DNA from: Leptospira idonii
GTDB lineage: Bacteria > Spirochaetota > Leptospiria > Leptospirales > Leptospiraceae
NCBI RefSeq assembly: GCF_004770995.1
Contig: NZ_RQHW01000023.1
Span: forward strand, 1 to 63,458
DNA: 63,458 nucleotides
Direction of reading: 5' to 3'
The position numbers were made by a program, and so were the translations under genes. Under the pieces are notes generated by a model. The model searched no databases. It was not told where the DNA came from and saw only the letters and a program-made list of their open reading frames with translations. Shown here one piece after another: positions 54,194 through 63,283 of the stretch (position 1 is the stretch's first letter; every line of letters starts with the position of its first letter).

Positions 54194-54787
54194 TTAGGTT
54201 GTATATCTTTGCATCAATTGGTCGAATGCCGTTTTCGCTCTGGTTTTTGCTTTTTCATCTTGGAGCAATCGGTTGTAGAATTGAAAGCCGAAGATGATCC
54301 CCCAAAGTTCTTGGAGGAACTGATCCGAATTCGTCTTTGTTGATATTTCGTTTAGGCTTTTGGCTTCTTGTAGGAATTTATGAAGTGTTCTCATCCAATC
54401 CGTCTGCAATTGCACCAAAAAATCTCTAACGATTCCAGGGCGATCATCATATTCACTGTTAGTTGCCAAAAAAAGACAACCTCCTGGAAGTTCATCGGAA
54501 GCGGCCCAATCCAGCCAGTTCTGAAAAACCGCATTCAATCGTTTGGTTCCAGGCTTTGCTTTTAAAGCAGGATACAATACTCTGCGTCTGAAAATTTCAC
54601 TTCCTGCCCGCAAAACTTCGATTTGTAAGGTTTCTTTGGAATGGAATCTGCCGAAGAGTCCGCTTTTGGACATTCCTAGATCTTCTGCCAAAACGCCGAT
54701 AGTAATCCCTTCCAGACCGACCGTGCTGGCAAGAGCAACGGCTCTGTTTAGGATTTTGGCTTTCGTTTGGTCGGAAGAAACGCTCAT
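54194..54787 (-). CDS. TetR/AcrR-family transcriptional regulator
   Basis: A 197-residue repressor-type protein. The N-terminal helix-turn-helix (about 5-50) reads KAKILNRAVALASTVGLEGI, then IGVLAEDLGMSKSGLFGRFHSKE, the standard TetR recognition helix. The C-terminal ligand-binding domain has WLDWAASDELPGGCLF, frequent in the YxaF/LmrA-like branch. I chose ATG 54787 because upstream codons would cross the operator at 54799. Probably autoregulated and also controls the hydrolase downstream. The ligand is unknown. Confidence 0.93.
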   Translation of the reverse strand: MSVSSDQTKAKILNRAVALASTVGLEGITIGVLAEDLGMSKSGLFGRFHSKETLQIEVLRAGSEIFRRRVLYPALKAKPGTKRLNAVFQNWLDWAASDELPGGCLFLATNSEYDDRPGIVRDFLVQLQTDWMRTLHKFLQEAKSLNEISTKTNSDQFLQELWGIIFGFQFYNRLLQDEKAKTRAKTAFDQLMQRYTT

Positions 54788-54798
54788 AAATATAAGTA

Positions 54799-54812
54799 CG
54801 AACGATCGTTCG
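54799..54812. promoter_or_regulatory. TetR operator before the regulator gene
   Basis: A perfect 14-bp palindrome, CGAACG-AT-CGTTCG, 12-25 bases before the ATG of the TetR gene. The same 6-2-6 arms recur at 54105-54118. This is an obvious candidate for autoregulation. Confidence 0.75.
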
Positions 54813-54938
54813 CAATTTGTCAAATCCTTTTCTCGGAAAAAAAGGTATCCTGCGGAATATTTCTACTCTGTATTATGTCTCTTTCTTTCCTGAAAGAGAA
54901 GACCGGAAGACACCACCTTTTACGAAACCTTCACCTGT

Positions 54939-54956
54939 CTGTCATAGCCCTGTAAC
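54939..54956 (+). promoter_or_regulatory. Pho-box-like direct repeat upstream of the surface lipoprotein
   Basis: CTGTCAT (54939-54945), four bases, CTGTAAC (54950-54956). The first unit matches the PhoB consensus perfectly and the second matches in five of seven. Spacing 7-4-7 is the classical layout. It lies 106 bp before the gene at 55062 and points in the direction of transcription. Confidence 0.6.
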
Positions 54957-54979
54957 AGAGAAAGGACATATTTAAGACT

Positions 54980-55029
54980 GTCAGCGGGAAATATTTACGA
55001 TTTCCCAAGTGGGAATTATACCTGCTGAC
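54980..55029 (+). other. Structured 5' untranslated region before the surface lipoprotein
   Basis: GTCAGCGGG (54980-54988) pairs with CCTGCTGAC (55021-55029) with one mismatch in nine. Inside it lies TTCCC-AAGT-GGGAA (55002-55015). The nested hairpins end about 20 bases before the ribosome site. They could regulate translation or stabilise the mRNA. No known riboswitch is recognised. Confidence 0.45.
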
Positions 55030-55061
55030 GAAGAATTCGATTCGATCGAAAGAGGAAAAAG

Positions 55062-56840
55062 ATGAAACAATTATTAAAGAAAGGGTTACTGGTGGCTATG
55101 CTCGCATTGCTTGCTGTGAACGCTGCTAATTGTAAAAAAGATAAAAAAGATGATAACGTTGGCCTATTGCTTGCTTTGTGGTATCTTAACCAATACGAAG
55201 CAACAGTTACACTAACAGGTGCTTTATTGGATACAAGCGGAATTGCAACTAGAGACGGAAAAGTAACTCTTACTTCTGCTGATCCGGACATTTTGACCGC
55301 AGGGCAAGGAGCTATTTCCGACTTCACTGCATGTCAAACAAACGCACCGATCACTACCGGTAACCAACAAGTTACAAACGGTCTTGATGGAGAATTCGTT
55401 CTTAACTTTAAGATCAATGCGACTTCCGGATCTGTAAATATAGCTGCTGTTAGTTCTACTGGAGCAAGCAATACTGTAGGAACTTGCGATAATATCGCTG
55501 CATTAAGCCCTGATACTTTCACGGACGTAATGGGAAATGGAACTCTTTCCATCAATGTAAACAATGCGAATTTGAGCGATAAAGGTCAGATCGTAGCGAA
55601 TGTTTCCGGTTTTCAAGTTCTGATTAAATCTGTTACTATCGTAGTAAAAGGTACATACAACCTAGCTTCTCCTACAGTAGGAGAAAACGTTTGCGACGGA
55701 AGAAATGCAACATCTCCTGAAGTAATTTCCGGCGATATCACTTCCGCAAAAGTTGTTTCTAGTTCAGCGCTTCTAAGCGGAACGGTAACGATTAAGAACG
55801 GTGGAAGTTTGACCGTATTGCCTGGCGCTGTGGTTTTCGGAAACAGAGGATCTTCTCTTTTCATTCAAGACAACGGATCTCTTATCGCAGAAGGAACCGC
55901 AGCATCTCCTGTTTGTTTTACTTCCGCACAGAACCTTGGTTCCAGATATCCTAGTGACTGGGGTGGTATCGTTGTTATCGGTAACGGTGTAGGAACTAGA
56001 AGTGCGGTTACGGAAGGAACAACTCCTCAATCTTATCCTAGAACAACTAACTCTACAGTGAAATTGAAATATGCGATCATCGAATTCGCAGGAAACGAGG
56101 TTGCTCCTGGTGATGAGTTGAACGGTCTGTCTTCTTACACTGTAACGAATTCTTCCAACTACAGCTACGTTCAAATCCATAGAGGATTGGATGATGGTTT
56201 TGAGTGGTGGGGTGGAAACGTTCCAGGTGACCACTTAGTAGTAACAGGTGGTTTGGATGATGATTTCGATATGGATGAAGGATTCGGCGGTACTTTAACT
56301 AACATTCTTGGAGTGAAGTATCCTGCAGCTTGCGGTGGATCTCCTTCTACAGACCCACATGGTATGGAAATGGACGGATCTCACAATGCTGGTGTAGCAC
56401 CAGGTGTTGGCACATACACAAACCCAACAGTTACCAACTATACTTTGATCGGTGCTGAAGTCGCTAACGGTTTCGGAGCTCGATTCAGAGAAGGTATGAG
56501 AGGAACATTCTCTAACGGATTGGTATATGGTTTCGCTTCCGGTAACTTACGTTGCGATAACAATGCCGGTGGTGGTACTGACACTAACCCTACAGTAGGC
56601 ACTACACTATCTCAAAGTGGAAAAGCGAGTACGATCGGGTCTCAGTGTGTGGCTATAACACAAACCGCTTCCCTAACTGCTACTCCTGTAGTTTCTATGG
56701 GTAACATCAATTCAACCGATTGCGGATTCTCAGCAACTAAGCCTGATTTCACGACTAATTCCGGATTAGCGCAAACAGGTGCTGGTAACAGTGCTAACGG
56801 TAAATGGTGGGATTCCTGGACAGTTTACAGAGCTAGATAA
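55062..56840 (+). CDS. Lipoprotein of a TonB-receptor-associated surface family (beta-helix-like)
   Basis: A 592-residue predicted lipoprotein: signal peptide ending VNAANC (Cys24), then a charged linker KKDKKDD. The C-terminal two thirds has a repeated Gly/Asn-rich pattern, SDWGGIVVIGNG, then KYAIIEFAGNE, DDGFEWWGGNVPGDHLVVT and DFDMDEGFGG. I remember this pattern from proteins encoded beside TonB-dependent receptors in other phyla; it may form a right-handed beta-helix. Three genes (this, a small lipoprotein, a receptor) form a surface locus. A Pho-like box lies upstream, a terminator downstream. The ligand is not known; iron, phosphate or phosphoesters are possible. Confidence 0.8.
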   Translation: MKQLLKKGLLVAMLALLAVNAANCKKDKKDDNVGLLLALWYLNQYEATVTLTGALLDTSGIATRDGKVTLTSADPDILTAGQGAISDFTACQTNAPITTGNQQVTNGLDGEFVLNFKINATSGSVNIAAVSSTGASNTVGTCDNIAALSPDTFTDVMGNGTLSINVNNANLSDKGQIVANVSGFQVLIKSVTIVVKGTYNLASPTVGENVCDGRNATSPEVISGDITSAKVVSSSALLSGTVTIKNGGSLTVLPGAVVFGNRGSSLFIQDNGSLIAEGTAASPVCFTSAQNLGSRYPSDWGGIVVIGNGVGTRSAVTEGTTPQSYPRTTNSTVKLKYAIIEFAGNEVAPGDELNGLSSYTVTNSSNYSYVQIHRGLDDGFEWWGGNVPGDHLVVTGGLDDDFDMDEGFGGTLTNILGVKYPAACGGSPSTDPHGMEMDGSHNAGVAPGVGTYTNPTVTNYTLIGAEVANGFGARFREGMRGTFSNGLVYGFASGNLRCDNNAGGGTDTNPTVGTTLSQSGKASTIGSQCVAITQTASLTATPVVSMGNINSTDCGFSATKPDFTTNSGLAQTGAGNSANGKWWDSWTVYRAR

Positions 56841-56871
56841 TTCTTAAGGTTTAAAACAAATCTAATTTAAT

Positions 56872-56902
56872 AAAAACCCTGGCTTTTTGCCGGGGTTTTT
56901 TT
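56872..56902 (+). terminator. Intrinsic terminator after the surface lipoprotein gene
   Basis: AACCCTGGC (56875-56883) pairs with GCCGGGGTT (56889-56897) with one mismatch, a five-base loop of T and a T-run (56896-56902). It separates the lipoprotein gene from the next ORF, which starts 12 bp later. Confidence 0.8.
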
Positions 56903-56913
56903 ATTGGTATATT

Positions 56914-57492
56914 ATGAAAACGAATCCATTAATCATATTACTTTTGTTATTTGTAATTGGCTGCGATTCCAAACAGGATTGGCGTGCCGATTTAGAAAAA
57001 GTAAACGAACAAGAAGAACTTCGTATGGCAGATTCTAAGGCAAAAATACGAAGTTATATGAAAGATTCATATACAATCGAAACAGGCTTCTCTTCGAAAG
57101 AAGAAGCCTTACTTGCATTTTTAACTGAAGTTCAAAAAACAACAGGTTTTGAATTAAAGACAATCTTCACTTCTCTCGAAAAAGAAACGGTTCTTTTTCC
57201 GAATACCTTGGGCTTCGGAACGGCACTCGATGTAACTCCTTTGGAAGAGTATAAAAAATTGATCCAAGAAAGGGAGAATATGGGTATCGAACGTTTGAGA
57301 GAAAAGATGCAAGGAAGTAGTTTCTCTCTTACCGAAATAAAATGGGAGAAACCAAGAATTTATAACAAGATCAACGGTTATAAACCTCATTCGATTGAAC
57401 TTACTATCAAAGGCAAACAGGTAAAAGTCGATCAGGTTAAAATGATTTTTGAAGTGAATGGAAAATACAAAGTGGGGGTGATTGCACCTTAA
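56914..57492 (+). CDS. Small lipoprotein of unknown function
   Basis: A 192-residue lipoprotein from ATG 56914: MKTNPLIILLLLFVIGCDSK with lipid Cys17 (lipobox VIGC). The mature part is charged and helical (DWRADLEKVNEQEELRMADS) and ends in a beta-like segment (IELTIKGKQVKVDQVKMIF). Unknown family. An upstream start at 56887 would fall in the terminator. It lies between the surface lipoprotein and the TonB receptor, so it may belong to the same machine. Confidence 0.7.
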   Translation: MKTNPLIILLLLFVIGCDSKQDWRADLEKVNEQEELRMADSKAKIRSYMKDSYTIETGFSSKEEALLAFLTEVQKTTGFELKTIFTSLEKETVLFPNTLGFGTALDVTPLEEYKKLIQERENMGIERLREKMQGSSFSLTEIKWEKPRIYNKINGYKPHSIELTIKGKQVKVDQVKMIFEVNGKYKVGVIAP

Positions 57493-57499
57493 AGAATTA

Positions 57500-57540
57500 T
57501 TACATTTCGGTTACAATAAATTAAACGAACTGTAATGTTT
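57500..57540. promoter_or_regulatory. Weak Pho-box-like repeats before the TonB-dependent receptor
   Basis: On the minus strand, TTGTAAC and ATGTAAT (plus-strand TTAC at 57500 and 57511) are 11 bases apart with a 4-base spacer. On the plus strand, CTGTAAT lies at 57530-57536. The repeat faces away from the receptor gene, unlike the two stronger examples, so I rate it lower. Confidence 0.35.
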
Positions 57541-57613
57541 CTCCGCTCCTTTACATTTACTCGAAACGTATTCTCTAAATCTTTGTAACAAAATAAATAC
57601 TAAGATAAGCAAT

Positions 57614-60601
57614 ATGAGAAACGTTTGCATTAAAATCTTTCTGATACTCTTCTTTCCGGTGAGTTTGTTCGCACAAGCTACCGGAAATATAAGAGGAACC
57701 ATCATCGATTCCGAAAACGGGGAAGCGGTCTTTGGAGCTACCATCGTTGTTCGTTCGGAAAAAAAATTCGCTAAAACCGACTTCGATGGTAAATACGAAA
57801 TTTCCCTCCCTACTGGATCTTACGAAGTAGAATACCAAATGTACGGGTATGCTCCTCAGAAAAGGACGATCAATGTAGTTGCTGGAAAAAATCAGCAAAT
57901 GAACGTCACTTTCGGAGCACAAACTCTGGAAACAGTAGAGGTAAAAGACAGGGCATTAAACAATACCGAATCCGCAATGTTAGCCCTTCAGAAAAAATCG
58001 GCTACAGTCTCCGATGGTATTTCCCAAGAGGCGATTAAAAAATCTCCCGATTCTTCTGCGGGAGACGTTGTCAAACGTGTAACGGGTATTACTCTTATCG
58101 GTGGTAAATACGTGTTCGTAAGGGGATTGGGAGAAAGATATTCCAATACCTTGCTAAACGATTCCATCATCCCTTCTACGGAACCTGATAAAAGAGTCGT
58201 TCCGATGGATATCTTTCCTTCGAGTCTTATTAAAAACATCCGGGTCGTGAAAACGTTTACCCCGGAAGATATGGGTGAATTTTCCGGAGGTTTGGTGAAG
58301 ATCGAAACTCAGGAGTACCCTGATCAATTCCAGATGAGCTTAGGGCTTGGTGTTGCCAGAAACATGAATACCACTGGAAAGAAATTTTTGACTTTCGACG
58401 CTGGAGACTTTTTAGGAAGACCTACGGAAAGCCAAAAGTTACCGAGTATAATTAAAAGTTTACCGGATTCAATCGCTTATGAACCGGGAAGCCGGTTCGG
58501 AGGATTGCCTCCCACTTTGGTCAACCTGACTCCTATGTTTTTTAACGGAAAGTGGACTCCTAAAGAGGAAAGCGGTTCTTATGATAGAAGCTTTAATTTC
58601 TCAGTAGGAAATACTTTCAAAACGACAGAGTCCGGACAAAGACTGGGTATTTTATTCGGTGTCACTAGAAGTGAAGAGTATCGTTTTAGAGAAGAAAAAT
58701 CCAGAAGATACATTCCTGCAAACCAGATCAATAACACCGTAAAAGAAGCGACTTACTTGAATAAGTTGCAGGAACAAGATTCTGACATTTATAATAAAGA
58801 AGTGAACTTCGGTTCCAACTTGAACTTAGCTTACGAATTTACAAAAGGCCAACAGATCTATTTGAAAAACCTTTATACTGTAAGTTCCGATACGAATGTT
58901 CGCCAGTCTACCGGTGTGAACTATATAGATAACTTCCAGTTCCTTGCGGATACGAACACTTTTACTTCCAGACAGTTATTGAACAATACACTTGGAGGAG
59001 ATCATGCGATCCAATTGGGAAAAATGGCAAGACCGCATAAACTCGAATGGAATTTATCCTTCTCAGAAGCGAAACGTGATGAGCCAAACCTAACACAACA
59101 AGTATGGAGAAGGCCTGATCCTCCTAGCAGCTTTTCTCAGAATTTTACTCGTTTAGGAAATAACCCGGACGGTTCCAGATTCTTCTCCGAATCTAGGGAT
59201 CAAGTAAGACAGATCAATTTAAAATACGAAATTCCTTTTGAACAGTGGGACGGATTAAAATCCGCTCTTAAAGTAGGGGGACTTGCTTTAGAAAGACAGA
59301 AAGATTTCCGCTTCCGTGAATTCGGTGTGAAGTACAACAGAGGTGTCGGAAGTTCGATCGTAGACTCTTGGCCTGCTCCAGGAGAATTAAGTTTTAATCC
59401 CGCAGAATACTTGCCCACTTCTGCGAATCCTACAGGGAACCAAACTTTCTCCGAAAGAGCAACAGAACCTAATGCGTACAATGCGATGCAGAAACTTCAA
59501 GCGTCTTTCGCTCAAGTGGATCTTCCTTTGTTCCCTAAATTCCGATTCATCGGAGGGGTTAGATATGAAGATAGTTATCAAAAGGTTAAAACTTTCCAAC
59601 TTAGAAACAGTTCTAGCATCACTAATTTGGACTACGGTTGTAAAATAGACAATGAAGACGTAAGAGTCGCATTGGTAAATAGCAACGTTTGTACGCAAAA
59701 CAACAACGGTATCGGTGAGATCAGAACAAGAGATAAACTTCCTTCTGCAAATTTCGTTTGGGAAGTTAAAAACGATATGAACATTCGTTTGGGGTATACT
59801 CAAACGATCACTAGACCTGATTTAAGAGAACTTTCTCCTTTCGGTTTCACTCCTTTCTTCGGTGCGGATCGTATCTTTGGTAATTCCGATTTGAAAAGAA
59901 CTTATATTCACAACTACGACGCTAGATGGGAATATTATATGACCGCAATGGATTATATCGGAATCGGTGCTTTCTATAAACAAATGTCCGACCCGATCGA
60001 GATGATAGGACGTCCTGTTGCAGGAAGTATCTCGGCGCAGTTCACTTATACGAATGCATCTCAAGCTTATATCAGAGGGATAGAGTTCGATTATAGAAAA
60101 GATTTTCTGGAAAGATTCCGTTTTGAAACGAACTTCTACTTCATTAAGTCTCGTGTAGATGTTCTTTCTTGGAACACTTACGCTCTGGGAAAAGCTGGTT
60201 TCTTGGATTCCAACAACAGAGCGTTTGCTTATGATCCTACAAACTTATCGCGTTCTTTGCAAGGTCAGTCCGAGTTCGTTTATAACTTGAAGTTTGATTG
60301 GTTTCTTACGAATAAGAAAAACCAATCTCTCGGAGTTTATTATAACTTCTTCGGAAATAGAATCTATGCAGTGGGTGCGAACGGAACTCCTGATGCGATC
60401 GAAAGAGGAGTCGGTTTGACAGATATCGTATATTCTTACAAACACGACGATAAGTTGGATATAAAAGCGGCAGCTAAGAACATTATGGATACTCGATTCA
60501 AAGTGTATCAAAGATCGGAACTTACCGGACAAGACGAATTGTTCCTTTCCTACAGAATCGGTGTGACCTTTTCACTGGCAGCTACATATAAATTCAATTA
60601 A
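57614..60601 (+). CDS. TonB-dependent outer-membrane receptor with carboxypeptidase-regulatory-like N-domain
   Basis: A 995-residue outer-membrane receptor. Signal peptide (about 1-20, ending SLFAQA), then a CarboxypepD_reg-like domain (about 23-105: [20 protein letters not shown]), then the TonB plug (about 120-250: [40 protein letters not shown]) and the 22-stranded barrel (to the end, ending with a hydrophobic strand SLAATYKFN). It imports or anchors a large substrate with energy from TonB/ExbBD; the TonB-like gene at 14469 could serve it. The preceding lipoprotein genes suggest a joint capture and import system. Substrate unknown. Confidence 0.93.
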   Translation: MRNVCIKIFLILFFPVSLFAQATGNIRGTIIDSENGEAVFGATIVVRSEKKFAKTDFDGKYEISLPTGSYEVEYQMYGYAPQKRTINVVAGKNQQMNVTFGAQTLETVEVKDRALNNTESAMLALQKKSATVSDGISQEAIKKSPDSSAGDVVKRVTGITLIGGKYVFVRGLGERYSNTLLNDSIIPSTEPDKRVVPMDIFPSSLIKNIRVVKTFTPEDMGEFSGGLVKIETQEYPDQFQMSLGLGVARNMNTTGKKFLTFDAGDFLGRPTESQKLPSIIKSLPDSIAYEPGSRFGGLPPTLVNLTPMFFNGKWTPKEESGSYDRSFNFSVGNTFKTTESGQRLGILFGVTRSEEYRFREEKSRRYIPANQINNTVKEATYLNKLQEQDSDIYNKEVNFGSNLNLAYEFTKGQQIYLKNLYTVSSDTNVRQSTGVNYIDNFQFLADTNTFTSRQLLNNTLGGDHAIQLGKMARPHKLEWNLSFSEAKRDEPNLTQQVWRRPDPPSSFSQNFTRLGNNPDGSRFFSESRDQVRQINLKYEIPFEQWDGLKSALKVGGLALERQKDFRFREFGVKYNRGVGSSIVDSWPAPGELSFNPAEYLPTSANPTGNQTFSERATEPNAYNAMQKLQASFAQVDLPLFPKFRFIGGVRYEDSYQKVKTFQLRNSSSITNLDYGCKIDNEDVRVALVNSNVCTQNNNGIGEIRTRDKLPSANFVWEVKNDMNIRLGYTQTITRPDLRELSPFGFTPFFGADRIFGNSDLKRTYIHNYDARWEYYMTAMDYIGIGAFYKQMSDPIEMIGRPVAGSISAQFTYTNASQAYIRGIEFDYRKDFLERFRFETNFYFIKSRVDVLSWNTYALGKAGFLDSNNRAFAYDPTNLSRSLQGQSEFVYNLKFDWFLTNKKNQSLGVYYNFFGNRIYAVGANGTPDAIERGVGLTDIVYSYKHDDKLDIKAAAKNIMDTRFKVYQRSELTGQDELFLSYRIGVTFSLAATYKFN

Positions 60602-60614
60602 TCTACGAACAAAA

Positions 60615-60644
60615 ATAGGCCTTCTTGAATACGGGAAGGCCTAT
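60615..60644. terminator. Hairpin after the TonB-dependent receptor gene
   Basis: ATAGGCCTTC (60615-60624) and GAAGGCCTAT (60635-60644), a perfect 10-bp stem with a ten-base loop, 14 bases after the stop. In the rightward direction no T-run follows; in the leftward direction the stem is followed by five T. It probably ends or stabilises the receptor mRNA. Confidence 0.55.
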
Positions 60645-60815
60645 CCGAGTACAAAAAACCAAATCGTTCTTTTCCAAACTTTTTCCGAAACCATTCATAT
60701 CTCTTTTGGTATAGATAATTCTCGAAGCGGATTTTCCCGCTAAAAACCTTTTCGGCCGAATAATAATTTCTTGATAATCCTGAACTGATTCATTCAATCA
60801 TACGGCAATATTCGT

Positions 60816-62507
60816 ATGAAGGCAAAATTAAAGATTTTCTACTTTCTGTTCTACTTTACATTCGGGGTGATTTTACTTGCGGGGAATTGGGCTATCGTTA
60901 CCGCTCTCGGATCCACAGGGGTTTTCCCGATTTTATGTGCATTTTTATTTATGTCCGTGATCGGAGGGGCTTTTGCCGTATATTCGGGAGGAGCCTTATT
61001 CAAAACGTTCGCAACGATAGAAGAGGCTTTTAAAGAGGCAAGCAAAGGAAACTTAAAAATCCGCATTCCTTATAAACCCAAAGAACTGTTAGCTGAGTTC
61101 TATGAAAATTTCCATCGAATGCTTCAAGGGCAAGGTGAATTGATTCATCATTTAAGATCGTCCGCAATTCATCTGGCGGATGATTCGGAAGAAATCAAAA
61201 CCGTAATTTCCGAATTTTCCTCCAATTTACAGTCTCAATCCGCTGCCACAGAACAAGTGTCAGCTTCTATGGAAGAGATATCCGGCGCGACCACATCCAT
61301 TGCAAGCATCTCCGGAGAAAATTCCGCCAGGATGAGTGATTTGTTGGAAGAGGTGGAAAAGTTATCCAAGGCGATGGATAAAACGGGAACCAACGTAGAA
61401 AACACTCTTTCTTCTTTCAAAAAGATCATCCAAAAAGCGCAAGCGGGGAAAAATTCCCTTCAGGAAATGAACTTGGCTATGGACCATTTATCCGGTTCGT
61501 CTCAAGAAATCACTAAAATGGTAAAGACCATCGCGGAGATCAGCGAACAAATCAATATGCTTGCATTGAATGCTGCAATCGAGGCGGCAAGAGCAGGTGA
61601 TTCCGGAAAAGGTTTCGCTGTCGTAGCGGAAGCAGTATCCAAACTTGCGGAAAGAACAGCTAACTCCGTAAAGGGGGTCAATGAGCTGGTCAAAAAGAAC
61701 CAAAACGATATGGTTTTGGGAATGGAGAGAATCGAAAAGACCAGTTTACAAATAGAAGAGATCATCGAAACCATAGGAAAGGTCTCTCATCAAATGGAAG
61801 AGGTCCACGAAGCGACTTTAGCCCAGAAAGAATTACGAGCTTCCGTTCTGCAAGAGGCGGACTTTGTCAGAAAAAGATCGGATGAGATCCGACATGCAGT
61901 GACAGAACATAATTCGGTTACCACAGAGGTAGTGACATCGATTACGTCTATCAGTGAATTGGCGATCAGCAATTCGGAAAGTAGTGAGCTTTTGACAGAT
62001 CGAATTACTGCTATTTCGAATACTGCTTCTCAACTAAGCACGATGGTTCGTTTGTTCAAAACTGAGGAAGGATTGGCAGAAGGTAAAAAAACTTCCGTTT
62101 CCGAAAGGGAAGAAGCTACGCATGAATTGATTTTTAGATCTCAGATAGGATCTTTATATTATGTGAAATCCCATAACATGTTGGAAGTAGTATGGACGCC
62201 GAATTTTACGGAAGAAAGATATAAAGAAATTCTAATGAGTGCTCTCGAACTCATCAAACAAAAAAATGTTACTAGATGGATGGCGGATACTAGAAAGATG
62301 GGAGTCGTCACCGAATCCGCTCAAAATTGGGTGAATGTGAATTGGTTTCCTTTGGCGAGTAATTCCAGCTTGAGGAAAATGGCGATCGTCCTTCCCGATT
62401 CCGCTTTAGCAGCAATGTCGATCGACGATCAAACCTTAAAGACAGGAAATGTGGAATTGAAAACACTTCCCAATATGGATGCGGCGATGGCTTGGATTCT
62501 TTCCTAG
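60816..62507 (+). CDS. Methyl-accepting chemotaxis protein with C-terminal STAS-like domain
   Basis: A 563-residue signalling protein with two adjacent membrane helices (about 7-26 and 34-56) and practically no periplasmic loop, so it does not sense periplasmic ligands in the usual way. After a HAMP-like region (about 60-120) comes the MCP signalling domain (about 140-430), with the tip INMLALNAAIEAARAGDSGKGFAVVAEAV near residue 245. The last 125 residues (YYVKSHNMLEVVWTPNFTEERY, then WMADTRKMGVV, then MAIVLPDSALAAM) resemble stand-alone STAS/SEC14-like proteins. It probably senses a cytoplasmic or membrane state and feeds CheA. No che genes are nearby. Confidence 0.88.
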   Translation: MKAKLKIFYFLFYFTFGVILLAGNWAIVTALGSTGVFPILCAFLFMSVIGGAFAVYSGGALFKTFATIEEAFKEASKGNLKIRIPYKPKELLAEFYENFHRMLQGQGELIHHLRSSAIHLADDSEEIKTVISEFSSNLQSQSAATEQVSASMEEISGATTSIASISGENSARMSDLLEEVEKLSKAMDKTGTNVENTLSSFKKIIQKAQAGKNSLQEMNLAMDHLSGSSQEITKMVKTIAEISEQINMLALNAAIEAARAGDSGKGFAVVAEAVSKLAERTANSVKGVNELVKKNQNDMVLGMERIEKTSLQIEEIIETIGKVSHQMEEVHEATLAQKELRASVLQEADFVRKRSDEIRHAVTEHNSVTTEVVTSITSISELAISNSESSELLTDRITAISNTASQLSTMVRLFKTEEGLAEGKKTSVSEREEATHELIFRSQIGSLYYVKSHNMLEVVWTPNFTEERYKEILMSALELIKQKNVTRWMADTRKMGVVTESAQNWVNVNWFPLASNSSLRKMAIVLPDSALAAMSIDDQTLKTGNVELKTLPNMDAAMAWILS

Positions 62508-62559
62508 CGATATTCCGATTGACAAAATCATAAAAAGGAGTTTTATTCATACACCCTCT

Positions 62560-62646
62560 ATGTCGTCCTTAATACTAACATTAATTCTATTCTATGCGGT
62601 GAGTTTTTATGCCGTGAACTTCATCGTAACAAGGAAAAAACCGTGA
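62560..62646 (+). CDS. 28-residue membrane micro-ORF
   Basis: ATG at 62560 starts a 28-codon frame, with a hydrophobic stretch of about 18 residues (LILTLILFYAVSFYAVNF) and a basic tail (VTRKKP), as in small single-helix membrane proteins. Its TGA (62644-62646) overlaps the GTG start of the next gene as GTGA, typical of coupled translation. A Shine-Dalgarno is weak: AAGGAG lies 20 bases upstream, too far. It may be real, or a leader region for the next gene. Confidence 0.5.
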   Translation: MSSLILTLILFYAVSFYAVNFIVTRKKP

Positions 62647-63233
62647 TTCTAGGTCATTACGCCACAGCACTTCTTCCTTACAGCCGCTTCAAAAAATATC
62701 CTTTCTGGGTTTTATTGTTATGTGCGAATATTCCAGAATTCTTATGGCTTTTTTTGGCCTTGGTCGGAGTGGAAGCTACGCAACCCGAATCTTTGCTTGA
62801 TGCCAGCTTTCAGAATTTGCAAGTCCAAATGACCTTCAGCCATAATTTGATTCCTTCTTTTTTGCAGGGGATCGCAGTGGCAGGAGTGGTTTTTGCTTTC
62901 TTTAAAGACCGCTCCTTCGCATTGTGGTGCGGTTTTCTAACCATCTTACACGTAATATGTGATCTTATTGTAGGCTTCGAACATCAGATTTGGGGAGAAG
63001 ACTCTCCTGTCGTTTCTTTGAATTCGTATCTAAATTTTCCCCACGCTGCCATCTTCTTCGAATTTTTTTTTAGTATCGCCTGCATCCTTTGGTTCGTCCG
63101 CACTGAAAAACAATCCGGCGCACCGATTTCAAAACAAAAGTTAGTTGGCCTGCTCGCAATTTTTTCCATCGGAGTATTGATGTGGCTTCCTGCAGCAACC
63201 ATCCCTTTGAGAAAAATCCTTTCCTTGTTTTGA
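62643..63233 (+). CDS. Integral membrane protein, possible metal-dependent hydrolase-like family
   Basis: A 196-residue protein with about five hydrophobic segments. GTG start at 62643 with AAGGAA eight bases upstream. GHYATALLPYSR near the start, FSHNLIPS (about 66-73), LHVICDLIVG (about 105-114) and FPHAAIFFE carry regularly spaced His and Asp residues, as in the YdjM/DUF457 type of membrane-bound metal-dependent proteins. Catalysis is unproven. The start is coupled to the micro-ORF at 62560. Confidence 0.6.
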   Translation: MILGHYATALLPYSRFKKYPFWVLLLCANIPEFLWLFLALVGVEATQPESLLDASFQNLQVQMTFSHNLIPSFLQGIAVAGVVFAFFKDRSFALWCGFLTILHVICDLIVGFEHQIWGEDSPVVSLNSYLNFPHAAIFFEFFFSIACILWFVRTEKQSGAPISKQKLVGLLAIFSIGVLMWLPAATIPLRKILSLF

Positions 63234-63283
63234 TGGGCGCCTCGCATATTTTCGAGAATATATGTTTTTTCGATTATAGCGAT

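Noticed and set aside
55773..56234. A 153-residue leftward frame inside the surface lipoprotein gene
   Set aside because: Antisense shadow; composition is unlike a real protein.
60603..60797. A 64-residue leftward frame after the TonB receptor
   Set aside because: No ribosome site, no similarity, and it covers the hairpin.
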